Positions 1 through 11,400 of a stretch of 64,000 bases of DNA are shown here, one piece after another. Source of the stretch: Haematococcus lacustris (lineage: Eukaryota; Chlorophyta; Chlorophyceae; Chlamydomonadales; Haematococcaceae); contig JASKMD010000016.1 of NCBI GenBank assembly GCA_030144725.1, positions 2,589,573 to 2,653,572 on the forward strand, read 5' to 3'. The number at the start of each line of letters is the position of its first letter. Within the stretch, counting starts at the first letter, position 1. A program made the position numbers and the translations under genes. The notes beneath the pieces were generated by a model. That model made no database searches, was not told the origin of the DNA, and saw nothing but the letters and a program-made list of their open reading frames with translations.

Positions 1-1000
1 GGGGACCAGGAAAAGACCAGAGGGTAGGCTTTGGGCTGGGGTTGGCAGTTCAAGACCACTGCTGCCGCTCCCTCCTAGCTGCACTGATTGGAAGCGCCAG
101 GTGCTGCCTGCAAGCACAGCGACAACCTGCTGGTTGAGTTGGCATGTGGGGAAGCGCGGTAACAAACATGTCTTGCCTGGTGCCGCAGTGTAAGGCCCTG
201 CCAATAGCACGGCGGCATCGTCCGAAGTGCCTCGCAGCGTCAAGTTGCGGTAGGGTGCGGAGCTCAATGGCAGCGAGTAACGGCCCGATACTGTGCAGGG
301 ACTGCTGTCTGTCGATGGGAGCGCATCGATGCAAGTGGGTTCCAGCTGGGCCTTAATCGGCCTTAATGGCCCGAGTAGAGCGACAAGGAGCAAGCAGTAA
401 GCCTTTAACGCCATCAGCCATCCAACGTGAGATTGCCTGTCTCGTAGTGTGGGAGGACCGCGATGTTTCTCTTGTTTTCAACAATAAGTGCGTACGCCGC
501 AATTCTTGTACTTCGACCTGCTTATTTTGCAAGAGCAATTGTATGCAAGTTCCCCGAGTTGCCCATGTACTCTCATGTATTATGTTTTCTACACAGACAT
601 AGCCACAGAAAGAGTCTGTGCTAGCGGGGGCTGACCATGAGCTCCGTCACAGGCATTACAAGCTATTACCAACTTAAACGTAATGAAAGAATCAGACAAG
701 AGTGACTAGTCAGTGCACTGCAGCATGTACAGACGGAGTTCTGCAGCTTGGCACGGTATGGCGTACAGCCGGTTCATTGCTTCCAAGCACCACTCTGCCC
801 TGCAATGGAGCTGACGTCCCAGGCCGCACCACCTAGCAGCCCCCTCGTCGCCACCATGGCACCACTACCCCACCAAGCTGCCGGCCCCCACCTCGAACGG
901 TCAGAGTCAACCTAAGTCTACCCCTGAGCTTGAACCTGTAGGGAAGCCTGATACAGCAGAAGAGGTGCCACAAGCTTCAGCTGGGGGCTCATTAGCCACG
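1..1000. other. Unassigned sequence before the gap
   Basis: No gene is recognised here. Several short ORFs exist on both strands but none has a recognisable domain or a splice-consistent structure. Positions about 880-1000 read on the + strand as a proline/serine-rich frame open into the gap. Because the sequence just after the gap is the end of a chromovirus pol gene, this could be an upstream part of the same retroelement, but nothing diagnostic is visible. Confidence 0.3.
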
Positions 1001-1500
1001 NNNNNNNNNNNNNNNNNNNNNNNNNNNNNNNNNNNNNNNNNNNNNNNNNNNNNNNNNNNNNNNNNNNNNNNNNNNNNNNNNNNNNNNNNNNNNNNNNNNN
1101 NNNNNNNNNNNNNNNNNNNNNNNNNNNNNNNNNNNNNNNNNNNNNNNNNNNNNNNNNNNNNNNNNNNNNNNNNNNNNNNNNNNNNNNNNNNNNNNNNNNN
1201 NNNNNNNNNNNNNNNNNNNNNNNNNNNNNNNNNNNNNNNNNNNNNNNNNNNNNNNNNNNNNNNNNNNNNNNNNNNNNNNNNNNNNNNNNNNNNNNNNNNN
1301 NNNNNNNNNNNNNNNNNNNNNNNNNNNNNNNNNNNNNNNNNNNNNNNNNNNNNNNNNNNNNNNNNNNNNNNNNNNNNNNNNNNNNNNNNNNNNNNNNNNN
1401 NNNNNNNNNNNNNNNNNNNNNNNNNNNNNNNNNNNNNNNNNNNNNNNNNNNNNNNNNNNNNNNNNNNNNNNNNNNNNNNNNNNNNNNNNNNNNNNNNNNN
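1001..1500. other. Assembly gap (500 N)
   Basis: Exactly 500 unresolved bases, a conventional placeholder length, so the true size is unknown. The body of the retrotransposon whose tail follows is presumably lost or collapsed here. Confidence 0.99.
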
Positions 1501-1508
1501 GGGTCAAC

Positions 1509-1967
1509 ATGAGAAACAACCAAAATGAGCAAGGAGTGCGAAAACTGAAACCACGCTATGTGGGGCCCTTCACAGTGCTGCGGATGATTGGCAAGGTGGC
1601 AGTACAACTGCATCTGCCTCCTAGCTGGAACCGCATGCACAACGTGTTCCATGTGTCCCTAGTCAAGCCCTACTGTGGGAACCAAACGCCTAACTTAGCG
1701 GCACCGCCTCCTGTGCAGTGGCTAGAAGGAGAACCTGTCTATGAGGTTGAGAAGCTGCTGGCTCACAGGGTCGTGAAGCTCAAAGGCCGCAACCGGGGCA
1801 AGGGCCGGCCCAAGAGCAAAGAGGCGAAGAAAGGCTTGGAGTTCCTAGTTCGGTGGGCTGGCTACTCGGAGGAGCATGACACGTGGGAGCCACAAAAGAA
1901 CCTCCTGAACTGTGAAGAGGCAATGCAAGCTTACATTGAAGAACATGGAGCACTGCCAGAGCTCTAG
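1509..1967 (+). mobile_element. Ty3/gypsy chromovirus integrase C-terminus with chromodomain (partial)
   Basis: The open frame continues out of the gap and ends with TAG. It begins with the GPF/Y-type integrase tail (KLKPRYVGPFTVL, then NRMHNVFHVSLVKPY, about residues 13-57). A chromodomain follows: EPVYEVEKLLAHR, a basic insert rich in Lys/Arg/Gly, then FLVRWAGYSEEHDTWEP and NLLNCEEAMQAY. Chromodomains of this kind direct integration to particular chromatin in chromoviruses. The zinc finger, the DDE catalytic core, RT and Gag are missing because of the gap, so the M at 1509 is not a true start. The domain organisation matches the integrase end of the complete element at 51.8-57.9 kb, but the basic insert and the LTR differ, so this is another family. 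Confidence 0.9.
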
Positions 1968-2098
1968 ATCTCATACTCTTTACTAATGCTTTTGACACTA
2001 AGCGCAAAGGCGCGAGTCCCGTCGCTACTGCAAGTAGCCGGGGCGGGGCAATCACCTAGACACACCAGCTGAGGACAGCTGATTCAACAATGAACCTG

Positions 2099-2302
2099 GT
2101 GGGGGGGAATGTAACGTGGGAATGCGCCAGGCTATTATGCCAATAAGGCCAACCATTCATATACCCTCTAATAACCAGTGTGTAGTAGGAAGTGTGGTGA
2201 CCGGTGTCACAAGCCGGGTTCGACTCCCGGAGATCTCTCCGTTGACTACGCCCTGAGATCTTGAGCCACACGTCCTATTATTCGCTGGTTTAACACGTAA
2301 CA
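2099..2302 (+). repeat. Polypurine tract and 3' LTR of the chromovirus
   Basis: A purine run (GTGGGGGGGAA, 2099-2109) immediately precedes a sequence that starts TGTAACGTG at 2110 and ends CACGTAACA at 2302, a short inverted repeat with the TG...CA ends of an LTR (193 bp). It lies 143 bp after the integrase stop. At 2214-2230 it contains CCGGG-TTCGACT-CCCGG, a perfect tRNA T-arm-like hairpin including the Pol III B-box 11-mer GGTTCGACTCC. A second small hairpin, GTGAC-CGGT-GTCAC, lies just before it. The 5' LTR is not in the window. Confidence 0.72.
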
Positions 2303-2997
2303 TAGTGCGCCAGATGTAGGTCAACAACACAAATGCCGTGATAGAGCTATGTTGAACACTTGACGTAAGAGCTCTCTTTAAGTTCTCTCGTTGAGCAGCT
2401 TGTTCATCTGTGGGGCAGAGCCGGCGCTCCAGAGCAGTGAGCTAGATGTGTCTCAACAGCACAGGTACCGTGGCGCTACACCTGATGACAGAAGGTGGCA
2501 TACGCCGTCTAGCCGTCAGCCATCGAGCTGCTGGGCCGCCCTCTCCCTCCAAGGGGTGGGACTTCCTGCAACACACTGCCAAGAGAGGTTCACATGGCCC
2601 TTGTTGTAATAGATAGTCTTCACCAATCCCAAATGCTATCTTATGCAACTCGTGGCAGTGCACATTTGTCCATGGACAAGGCAAGTGACGGCTGTGGGTA
2701 TGGCCGTGCTGGTATGTGCTGCCAGGTGTGGGTCTGCTTCCTGGCTGCACTGATGCTGTTGTCATGGTGGCCTCATGCTAGTTCCCACAGCTCTCACACA
2801 GCCAGGCAAGCCCCCCAGCACCTGGGCCTAGTGCTCCCCAGCAAGCCGAGCGCACCAAGGCCAACTAGGATGCTTAGCACACTAAGGGTCAAGGCCAGAA
2901 CTATGGCTGGGCTGGGCATTGCAAGCTACTGTGACAACGACCTCTATTGTGTGCTCCTGTGTCGATGTTGAGAAGAGTTGGACTATATTTACCATCA
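2303..2997. other. Intergenic, nothing recognised
   Basis: Several short overlapping ORFs on both strands have no recognisable domain. No tRNA, LTR or terminal inverted repeat was seen. Confidence 0.4.
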
Positions 2998-3236
2998 CAC
3001 TCCTACAAATTAATCCCTGCATTCTTCCCTGCACTTTTAGCCAACCTTGTCCGATCGGACTGAAATTTTGATAGATGGTGTTTTGCATTAAATGAAACAT
3101 ATTATTTTTTGGGAAATTATTTCGAAAAACGATATGTTTCATTTTCTGCAAAACACCATCTATCGAAATTTCAGTCCGATCGGACAAGGTTGGTCAAAAG
3201 TGCAGGGAAGAATGCAGGGATTAAATTGTAGGAGTG
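2998..3236. mobile_element. MITE, CACTCC-ended family (copy 1)
   Basis: A 239-bp palindromic element. The left arm starts CACTCCTACAAATTAATCC and the right arm ends in its inverse, GTAGGAGTG. The arms stay complementary for about 100 bp through a shared core that includes the palindrome CCGATCGG, leaving an AT-rich centre. It is flanked by CA on both sides, a possible 2-bp target duplication. No coding capacity. Two relatives lie at 61113-61351 and, split, at 46497-51582. CACT ends plus a short duplication suggest an EnSpm/CACTA-type transposase as mobiliser (inference). Confidence 0.85.
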
Positions 3237-3266
3237 CAGTGAGTTGCAGTCATCAGTCATCACTCC

Positions 3267-4604
3267 ATGAATCTCTCTGGACACCCAAGTTGCTTGGAAA
3301 TGCCGTGCAGGCTGCCATGCAGGCCCCATGCAGTGGGACTCCCCCACATAGGCAGGGGCATAGCTGAGCAGCGTGAGTTTGTGTTCGATCCAGCCACCCA
3401 GGTTGGGGTGGGCATCGACCTCAGCGTCACCCAGGCAGTCAGTAGCTGACCAGCTGGGCCGGTGGAAGCTGACCAAGGGCCAGGTGAAGCATGCCAGCGG
3501 CCTGAACAACTCCCGTCGTGACACCGAGCGGTAGCTAGCACCAATCAAGCCCCACCTCCTGCACCTGGCAGCAGCCAGCTCAGCCGGCACCTCCCTGGAG
3601 GCCAACCTGAAGCACATCACCGTCACCCTGGCCACCTGGGATGCGGTGTGGGAGGTGTACCTGGACCCCAAGTGGGCACGGCAGCGGCTGAGGCTGTACA
3701 GAGCCCATGACCGTGCGCTGGAGCATATCTTCAAGAAGATGAAGGTGTGAGGGTGGGTTGTGTATCTGGAAGTGGTGGGATGTCATGAAGTGAAGGAGTA
3801 GTTGACTGTGCCATGCCTAACCTGGTGCCACCATGTCAGCCACCGTGTGTGTGCCTTGTGTGCATGTCTGCAGTTGCAGGAGGACATGGCTGAGGTGCCC
3901 ATGGAGCGTCATGGGCGTGCCAAGCATTTTCTTTTGAGCAGCCAGGATTGGCCCTGGGGGTGGGTGGGGTGCTGATGCGGTGCTTCGGGCATGCTGCAAG
4001 GTGGTGTGCAGGCCCAGGGGCACAGACCAGTTGCGGGGCAGGGTGGTGCTTGTGGATGAGCACCGCACCACCAGGGTCGGCTCAGCAGTGAATGGCAAGC
4101 AGCCATGTGAGGAGGATCTGGACCATGAGCAGCCCACCAGACCTGCAGACTAGAAGCCCACAGCAGGGCAGGTGGAACACCGCCTGTTGCGTCCAGCATG
4201 GAGCCAGCGGCGTGACCTGCCAGTGCGGGGCCTAATGTGGTGCCCACTTGTGGCCGCCCGCAAGCCCCATGCAGCAGCTAAGAAGCCACACCTGCAGCAG
4301 CCTCAGAGCCTGGGCCCAGCGCTCCCCCTCCAGCCAAACGCAGCAAGCACACCGAGGCTGAGCAGGCAGCTGAGCCCACCCAGTCCACCCAGTCCGGCAA
4401 GGGCACAGGCAAGACCCAGGGCATGGCTGCCAAAGCCAAGCCAGCACCGCAGCCAGGCAGGTGGCTGGACAGGGACTGCAATGCAGCACTGAACATGCAG
4501 CGCATTGGGGCGAGCAGGTGGCGCCCGCTAGAGCTGTGCTACTGGCCAGAGCAGGGCTACGGCTGCAAAACAAGGCCCAGCAGGAGCTTGTTGTGGCACA
4601 GTAA
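3267..4604 (+). pseudogene. Fanzor-like (TnpB-family) RuvC nuclease, decayed copy 1
   Basis: Fanzors are eukaryotic RNA-guided DNA nucleases related to transposon TnpB. A RuvC-I-like motif VGIDLSVTQAVS lies near 3408 (Asp codon 3417-3419). A one-base frameshift follows near 3446-3450, then a frame with GRWKLTKGQ and SRRDTER, an in-frame TAG at 3532-3534, and KHITVTLATWDAVWEVYL with WARQRLRLYRAHDRALE. A GT-AG intron of about 127 bp (about 3747-3873) precedes LQEDMAEVPMERHGRAK. RuvC-II VDEHRTTRV has its Asp-Glu at 4055-4060; GLMWCP is near 4230; RuvC-III LDRDCNAALNM is near 4465-4497. A second TAG at 4151-4153 and a frame change between RuvC-II and RuvC-III confirm it is dead. The tail KAQQELVVAQ ends at TAA 4602-4604, like the copy at 23.6 kb. 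The 5' part is missing or unrecognised. Confidence 0.75.
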
Positions 4605-4808
4605 TGTGTGCCCCCCTTTGTTGAGCTGTCATCAGCTTACAATCAACTCTACACAGAAGCCCTCAGGGGTCAGGCAATAATGTAGGTGGTAAGTGTATAC
4701 TTCACACAGTCCATTGACACAATTTAACTCGGGCCACTAGTGGTCCCTAGTATTCCCGCTAGTGGCCACTACTAATCCGGCTGAAATAGAGGCCCTAGTG
4801 AGGGACAA
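4605..4808 (+). ncRNA. Conserved 3' block after Fanzor-like copy 1 (candidate guide-RNA scaffold and element end)
   Basis: This stretch after the stop aligns by eye with sequence after the stops of two other copies (23334-23598 reversed; about 16298-16400). Shared landmarks include GAGCTGTCATCAGCTT, GGGGTCAGGCAATAATGTAG, a palindrome-rich stretch around GGGCCACTAGTGG and CGCTAGTGGCCACTA, and the end GGCCCTAGTGAGGGACAA, after which copies 1 and 3 diverge. TnpB and Fanzor guide RNAs are commonly encoded at or just beyond the 3' end of the nuclease ORF. The RNA assignment is inference; the conservation is direct observation. Confidence 0.42.
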
Positions 4809-5465
4809 AGGGGCCTGTGATGGTCTATACGGGTGATGGTAGGTCAATACAAATCCTGGCAGTCACCAACACTTTAGAGTACTGTCAAACATTCCAATCT
4901 TGCTAACCAGCACTCAATCAGGACTAACGACCCAGTGACTAGCCACATATGTTGTGGTTACCCTGATCAGTACAACTGTGACAAAGGGGACCGGCCATGC
5001 AACACGCCGTGCTTCATGCGGTCCTCGCCTGTCCAAACCGTGTCCAAACAGCCCCAGATTTAATCACCCACAGCCGACAGTGCACACTCCTGTTCCTGCA
5101 TTATCAAGCTGTCCTTGTTTTGCCTGCCAAGGACAGTGCATGACAACTCCTTCTCTTGGGCATCATGCAGCTCAAGTCATGAAGTCATTGGTCCTAGCCT
5201 GGTTTCTGTCTCACAACCCACTGTGGATGCCATAGTCTTATGGAGCTGCAGTACTCTAGCCTGGTTTGCACCAGCAATGCCTGACCTACTTGCATGGAAT
5301 TAGCTAGTGTTGCTAGCGACCCTGTCAGCATTCAAGCCCACCAATGTAGCAGCCAGCACCACGGTCAAGGCGTTGAAGACACTGGTCAGCACTGGCCCCT
5401 GCCACCTGCTGCTGTCACCCCTTCCTTCCCTCCCTCGCTTCGCTTGCTGAGCTCACATGGCCTGA
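4809..5465. other. Intergenic between Fanzor relic and ORC1 3' end
   Basis: No recognisable gene or repeat. The part nearest 5466 lies downstream of the ORC1 stop and probably contains its 3' UTR. Confidence 0.4.
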
Positions 5466-8400
5466 TCAGGCCAGCTGTGTGTGGAGGGCCACGAGCTGCG
5501 TGTCCTCCTTAATGGCGCTGCACACATCATCCTTGTGCACTGCCAGCGTGACCTGGCCCCGTATGCCCTGCAGCGCAGTCAGGCGGCAGCAGCCAGGCAG
5601 CAGTCAGGCAGCAGCCACAGCCCCGTCAGCAGCATGCCCCTCTCCACCCTCCTCCCTTCCCAGCACTCAAATGCACACCACATGGCTGCCGGAGCCAATG
5701 CCAACTGCACACGGCCCTGCTGCATGGCGGCGCACGCTGTGTGGCTGCAGGCAGGAGGGTGTGACTTCAATGGGTGGCGGCTGGCAGCAACACAGCTGGT
5801 GGCAGCACTCATGGGCGGTGGAGGTGGGCGCTGGTGACTGACCTGCCAGCTAGGTGAGGCCAGCAGCAGGCGCTTGGCTGCCAGCACCGCCAGGGCCCTG
5901 TTCAGGGTGCCGGGCTGCACTGCAGCAGCGTCCGGGACCAGCAGGCTGAGGTGGCTGACCAGGCGATGGTGCAGGGCCTGTGAGGCAGAGGGTGGGCCAA
6001 GGGGCAGCAGTGCAGAGCAGGTGTCATTTGCAACCAACCGCCTGCCAGAAATGCCTGCAGCAACACTGACACCGTGCGAAAGCAGTGCAGCAAGCAGGGT
6101 CATGGAGCACGACACAGAGCATGGTTGGACAAGTCAGGGCGCCAGGCAGCTGCTGTTCCACACACCTGCACCGACACCTGTGGCCTGTTTGTGGCGCGCA
6201 TCTCCAGCAGTAGGCCCACCAGCGCTGTCTTCTCCAGCTGGCTGCAGGCCCTCAGGAACTGCGGGATGGAGCGCCAGGGGACAGCAGCAGCAGGCAGGGG
6301 TGGAAAGAGGCGACAGACAAAGGAACAGCCATGGAGGCTTGCACTGCCTGGGTGCTGTGTGCGTGAAAGCCCAGGAGCGCCACATCAGCAGCTGGTCACT
6401 CACCAGCATGTGAGGGGTGCCGAACATTTCATTCACTGCCACCTTCACGTGCCCCTCCTGCACTCAGGTGAAGCAGTTATGCACATGGTCAGTCTTGCAG
6501 CACACCAGGTACTGGCCGCCCTCTCACAGCAGCCCTCAGCTAGCAACACTGACCGTGATGAAGCCTTTCAGCTCAGCAGGGCTTGAGGCAGCTGTCAGCG
6601 GGGGCGCATTGGCCTTGCAGCGTGCAGCCTCAGCCACCTCCACTGCTCGCCGCAACAGCTCAAGCGCCCGGCGCACATCCCCTGTGGTGGCCGCCACCTG
6701 CAGGCCACAGCCCACCCGCACTGCCAGCCTCACTATCTCTTCTCAGCCTCAGCCCCGTTGAGAGCCCCTCATACCCCTGTGGCCATACCCCTGCTGCTTG
6801 GCCTGCCTGACACACCGCCTCAACAGCCCCACCCTGGACCACCTAGAGAGCAGGTGCGCTGACACATAGCTTCAGCACCAAGCAGCCCAGCAAGCTGGTC
6901 TGGCCATGCAATCCACAAGCCATCGGTGGCTGAAGCTGGCAGCTGTCCCAAACCAGTGGTCAGCTGGGGTAGCAGCTGTGACATCACACAGCTGAATGAT
7001 TCATGGTCGAGGCACGTGGCGGGACACAGGCGACTGACATGTTCTGATAGTGCTGCTGCTGATGCAGGTGATGGTGGGGATACTGATGATGGTTGAGGCA
7101 CATTGTGGCCTACCTTGCGCGCAACCCATTGTATGGCTGCCTCCTTGAAGAGCAGGCCACAGCCTGCAGCTGCCACACGCTGCCCGATGATTTGGCGCAG
7201 CTGGTCAACACTGTACGGGTTGAACGCGAGCTTTGCATTGGCCAGGCGGCTGCAAAGGAACAAGGAAGGCAGCAGCAGGGCCGGGAGACATTAGCGCCGT
7301 GACGGCACTGACAGACCAATCGCTTTCCACCCATTCGCTTTGGCCAGTGGTTGTCGTCCCAGGCCAGCCTCCACCAGAGGTCTTTTCACCTACAGACGTG
7401 CCCCACCTGCTGATGCGCGGGAGGACACGCTCGTCTAGGTCATGAGTGTTGGAGATGCCAATGACGGCCAGGCGCGCGCCCGGCCTCATGGGCCACTCAA
7501 ACAGGTTGTACAGCACCTGCAGGAGGGTAGGGTGAGCAGGGCAGGGAGGGACGCAGGGCCCATCAGGAGGCTGAGAGGGGTGTGGTGGAGTGGAGCCTGG
7601 TAGATAGTGCAGTGTGCCTTACCGACTGGTCCTTGGTGATGAGCACGTCAATCTCGTCCACCACCAGCAGCGTCATGCATCTCCCCCGGCCCTGCGCCGT
7701 GGCCCCTGCACTGAAGTGTGCCTCCAGGGCGGCTAGAGCGCGGGCCGGCCCTGCACGCTGCCCGGCGACCTTCTCCCACAGCTGCACAGTGCAGTGGCAC
7801 CAGGCGGCCGGCAGTAAGGCAGTGAGGCAGGCAGGAAAGCAGTGGGGCAGGCAGGCAGGCAGTGACAGTGTGTATGTCTCATGGTGCACTCCTAGTGGGT
7901 CGGGTGTGGGCATGGTGGAGGTGGACTGGCAGACTGGGTTACTGGGTAGTTGGTGGTTGAGGCAGCAGCATGTGGCAGCATGCAGCCAGCTGGCGGAAAG
8001 CCTCCAGGAGCCCACCTTGGAGTAGACATGACCTGGGGTGGGCAGGCTGAGCGCGTTCAGGCTGATCAGCTGCACCCCAGCTGCCTGAGCAGAGGCTCTG
8101 CGGCACAGTAGACAAACAGCTGGTGGCTCGCCTGCTTGATATGCGGGCCACATTCAAGGCACAGGTGGTGACCTAGCCTGCTGCCCACGGCTGCTGGGGG
8201 CACGCCCTAGGCATATGCATGCTATCGGGCAGCAGGTGTAGTCACACGCACTTGTTTGCAGCGATGACCTCGTTGATGCATGCAGTCTTGCCCGTACCAG
8301 GCACGCCACACACATACATCACACCTGGGCCAGTGCCCTGACCCTCTGCAATTAGCAGTGAGACAGGGAGGATCAGATTCACTGCAGCCCTGTTGGGTTG

Positions 8401-11400
8401 GGTGCAAGCTTCAGTGCTTGCAAGCTTACCATCACCAACAGCCTCGCTGACAAAGCGATGCATGTGGGCCTTCTCCGTATCCCTGCAGAGCCAAGAAGGA
8501 TGTTAGGGTTGTCGGATCATTGTCATCATATGTGCATATGCAGCTTGCATCGAGGCGGCCGTGCAGGCATGGCAATGGTGGTAGCCTCAGTAGAGCAGTG
8601 GGATCGTGTCCCATGGCCTCCTGCAAAACCTACCGGCAGGGCAAGCTCCCTGGAATAGTGGCCAAAGACAGGGCCCGGCGTGCAGCTGCCAACGGAGGGA
8701 CAGGCGCACGACTAGGCAAGGCAGAGGTGCCACCTCCGACTAGCTCCACACCATCCTCCTGCACAAACGATAACAGTAGACACGAAACTTGTGACAACAT
8801 GTGCTGTACTGATACGGTGCTGGTGATGTCATCAATTGCTTGAGCAAGCAGCCATCACCAAACCCACAGCAAACCCTTCACCAGTCGCCAAACCTTATGG
8901 CTGACAAGGATACTGCTGCGTTTGAGGTCCTTTACCCGATGCCAGAGACAGCAGCAGTGGCAACAGCTCAGCCAGCAGTACTAGTAACCCTCAGCCATCA
9001 GCCAAGCTCTTCAACCAAGCGTGTGTCAAGAGGGATTTGGGGGCAGGTTTTGGCGGCTATCGTCAACACACCGTATCAGTACAGAATGCACAGGTGGGTG
9101 ATCTAATGCTGGACACATCAACATCCCACACCCTTGAACTCCTCAATCCTCAGGCCTGAGGTGGGGTGGTCGCCCTGCACTGCCAGCGTGTATCATTGCT
9201 TTGGCCTGTAGAGTAGTCCTCATGTCTCCTTAGGGCCAAGGTGGGGTAGTTACAGTGCACTGCCAGCGCCTCCATGCATGTAGATGAACAGCAGGTGGCT
9301 GTGGCAGCAAGACTGTGTGCACTCACCACCTCTTGCGCTCCTACGTGCCGGTTCAGTGCCCCGCCTGCTCCCCGGACGGCCTGGCGCCGGCCCTTAAATG
9401 CAGCCTTGGTGCCTGCACCCGCCAGCATCCCCCGCTCCGCCCAAAACGCGTAAATCGGTTTGAAGCTGCGGTCCCTGCTGGGCAACGGGGGCATCCAGCA
9501 CCAACCGTCTCAGTCGCGACATCCGGGGATGATAATGACAGGGTCTGAACGTATCGCACCTGTCTTCGTCGTCGCTGCTGAGTTGCTCTGCTGCTGCGTT
9601 GAATTCCTCGTCGCTGTCATCCTCGCTGTCGGTGTCAACCGCGCAGACGCGGGCTCCTTTCTTGGTTCGCTGTGACGGCGCCAGGGTGGTCGTCGCCTTT
9701 AGCGAGCAGCGTCGGAAGCGCTGCAAGGCAAAGGCGCACGCACTGCTGTGAAACGCGGCGAGGGAGGCAGCGACAGTCGTTCAAGACCTGGCGCTTGCTG
9801 CTGCCGTGCGCACCTTCCACAACTCGTCATACTCATACTCACACAGGAACACGTCCGGCCCACTGGTCGAGTCGTAGTCCTGGGCAAAGGGGCACAGGTG
9901 ACAGTGTTTCACCCCACAGCGAGGACTTGCAGCTTCTAGGCAGCTTCGGCAACACATACATAGAATAGACCTTGCCCCGCAGGACCTCACCTGGGGCTTG
10001 CACACATGCGCCTTGTCAAAGATGCACTGCACTGACTCGTAGTGCTCTGCTGCCGTTTGGAACACTTCCCGTGCTCCATGGTGGGCCTGTAGCCAGGGGG
10101 GGTGCAGGGGGGGTGCAGCGGGGGGTGCAGACGGTGTAAGCGGGTCTACGATGCAGCGGATGTTGGTTGCAACGATGGGGCAGTGCAGCTGGCAGCCCTG
10201 GTGGCTGTGTGCAGCAGAGGGCCGGAGAGCCTGGTGGCTGTGAGCAGCAGGGGGCTGGTGGCAGCAGCAGAGGGCTGGTAGCAGCAGAAGAGGGCAGCTG
10301 CGGGCTGTTGGCTACCTGGCGGCCCAGGTATGTCTCCTCAGGCTTGAGGTAGTAGCGGATCACTACCTCCACTTGGCCATCGCTGCCTTGGCGGTTCTGC
10401 AAGCAGCAGGACCCCCCCAGGTGCAGAGGAGCTCATCCCAAGCCCCAGCTGCAACATGCTTGCACATGCAAGAAGTGGTGGTGCCACACCCATGATGACG
10501 GTAAATGTGATAGGGATCTCCTTCACCTTGAGCTGTGCCTGTCTCATGGCCCATAGGAGTTTTTTTATAGCACCATACAGGCTTTCCCCACCTTCACAAA
10601 CGCCATGATGCGCCCAAGCGTGAGCACTGGCTTGTCGCGAGAGGCGAACAGGTACTGCTCAGCACAAAACACAGCACAGGGGTCAGGTCAGGATAGCTGC
10701 AACCAGCTCACTGGAACAGCAGCCTCGAGCTGGCGGCAGGCAAGAGGGGCAGCAGGTGCACCTTTTCGTACGCCATGCGCAGTGGTCTGCTTGCAGCCGG
10801 CGCCTCCCCCCGGGCACAGCTGGGGCACAGCCAGGAGCCCTGGGCAGCACCAGCAGGGGAGCAGGGATACAACCAGGTCAGCAACATGGTCCCATGCTCC
10901 AGGTGGGTCAGGCATGGCACGATAGCTCCCGCAGGACCAGGTGCTCCAGAGCAGTTGAGGGTATGGCCGGCTGCCGGTCTGTGCATACCTCTGGCACTTG
11001 CTTCAAGCGTGGCTTGAGGCAGGACATGTGGTAGCCACCCAGGCAGCGGTCACACTCTATGAGGGTGTGTACCTGACCGACCTTGGTGCAGATGGAGCAT
11101 ACCTCCTCTGCACAGAAGGCAAGTGACCAGAGTCTGAATTTAACCCTGGTGACCAAACATGGGCTCAAACCAGGAGTTGGTTATAGCTGCAGCACCAGGC
11201 TGACGCTGGACTTTAGCTGGCCCATGGTGCTGCCATAGGCTGTGCTGCCACCTGCCTGACTCGTTGCCATGCTCACCGACATCATCGTCTGGCAGTGCAG
11301 ACCAGTCCTCTGTCATTGTCACGTAGATGTCCTGCCCCACGCGATACTCCTGCCCATTGACAGTGTACCGCTCAAAAAAGACTGCTCCGGACTGCAGGCA

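Noticed and set aside
50..602. Short ORFs at the window start
   Set aside because: Overlapping frames on both strands, no domain and no splice structure.
2196..2240. tRNA gene suggested by the T-arm and B box
   Set aside because: No matching acceptor stem or D/anticodon arms upstream; the hairpin lies inside an LTR and a similar one occurs in an unrelated LTR.
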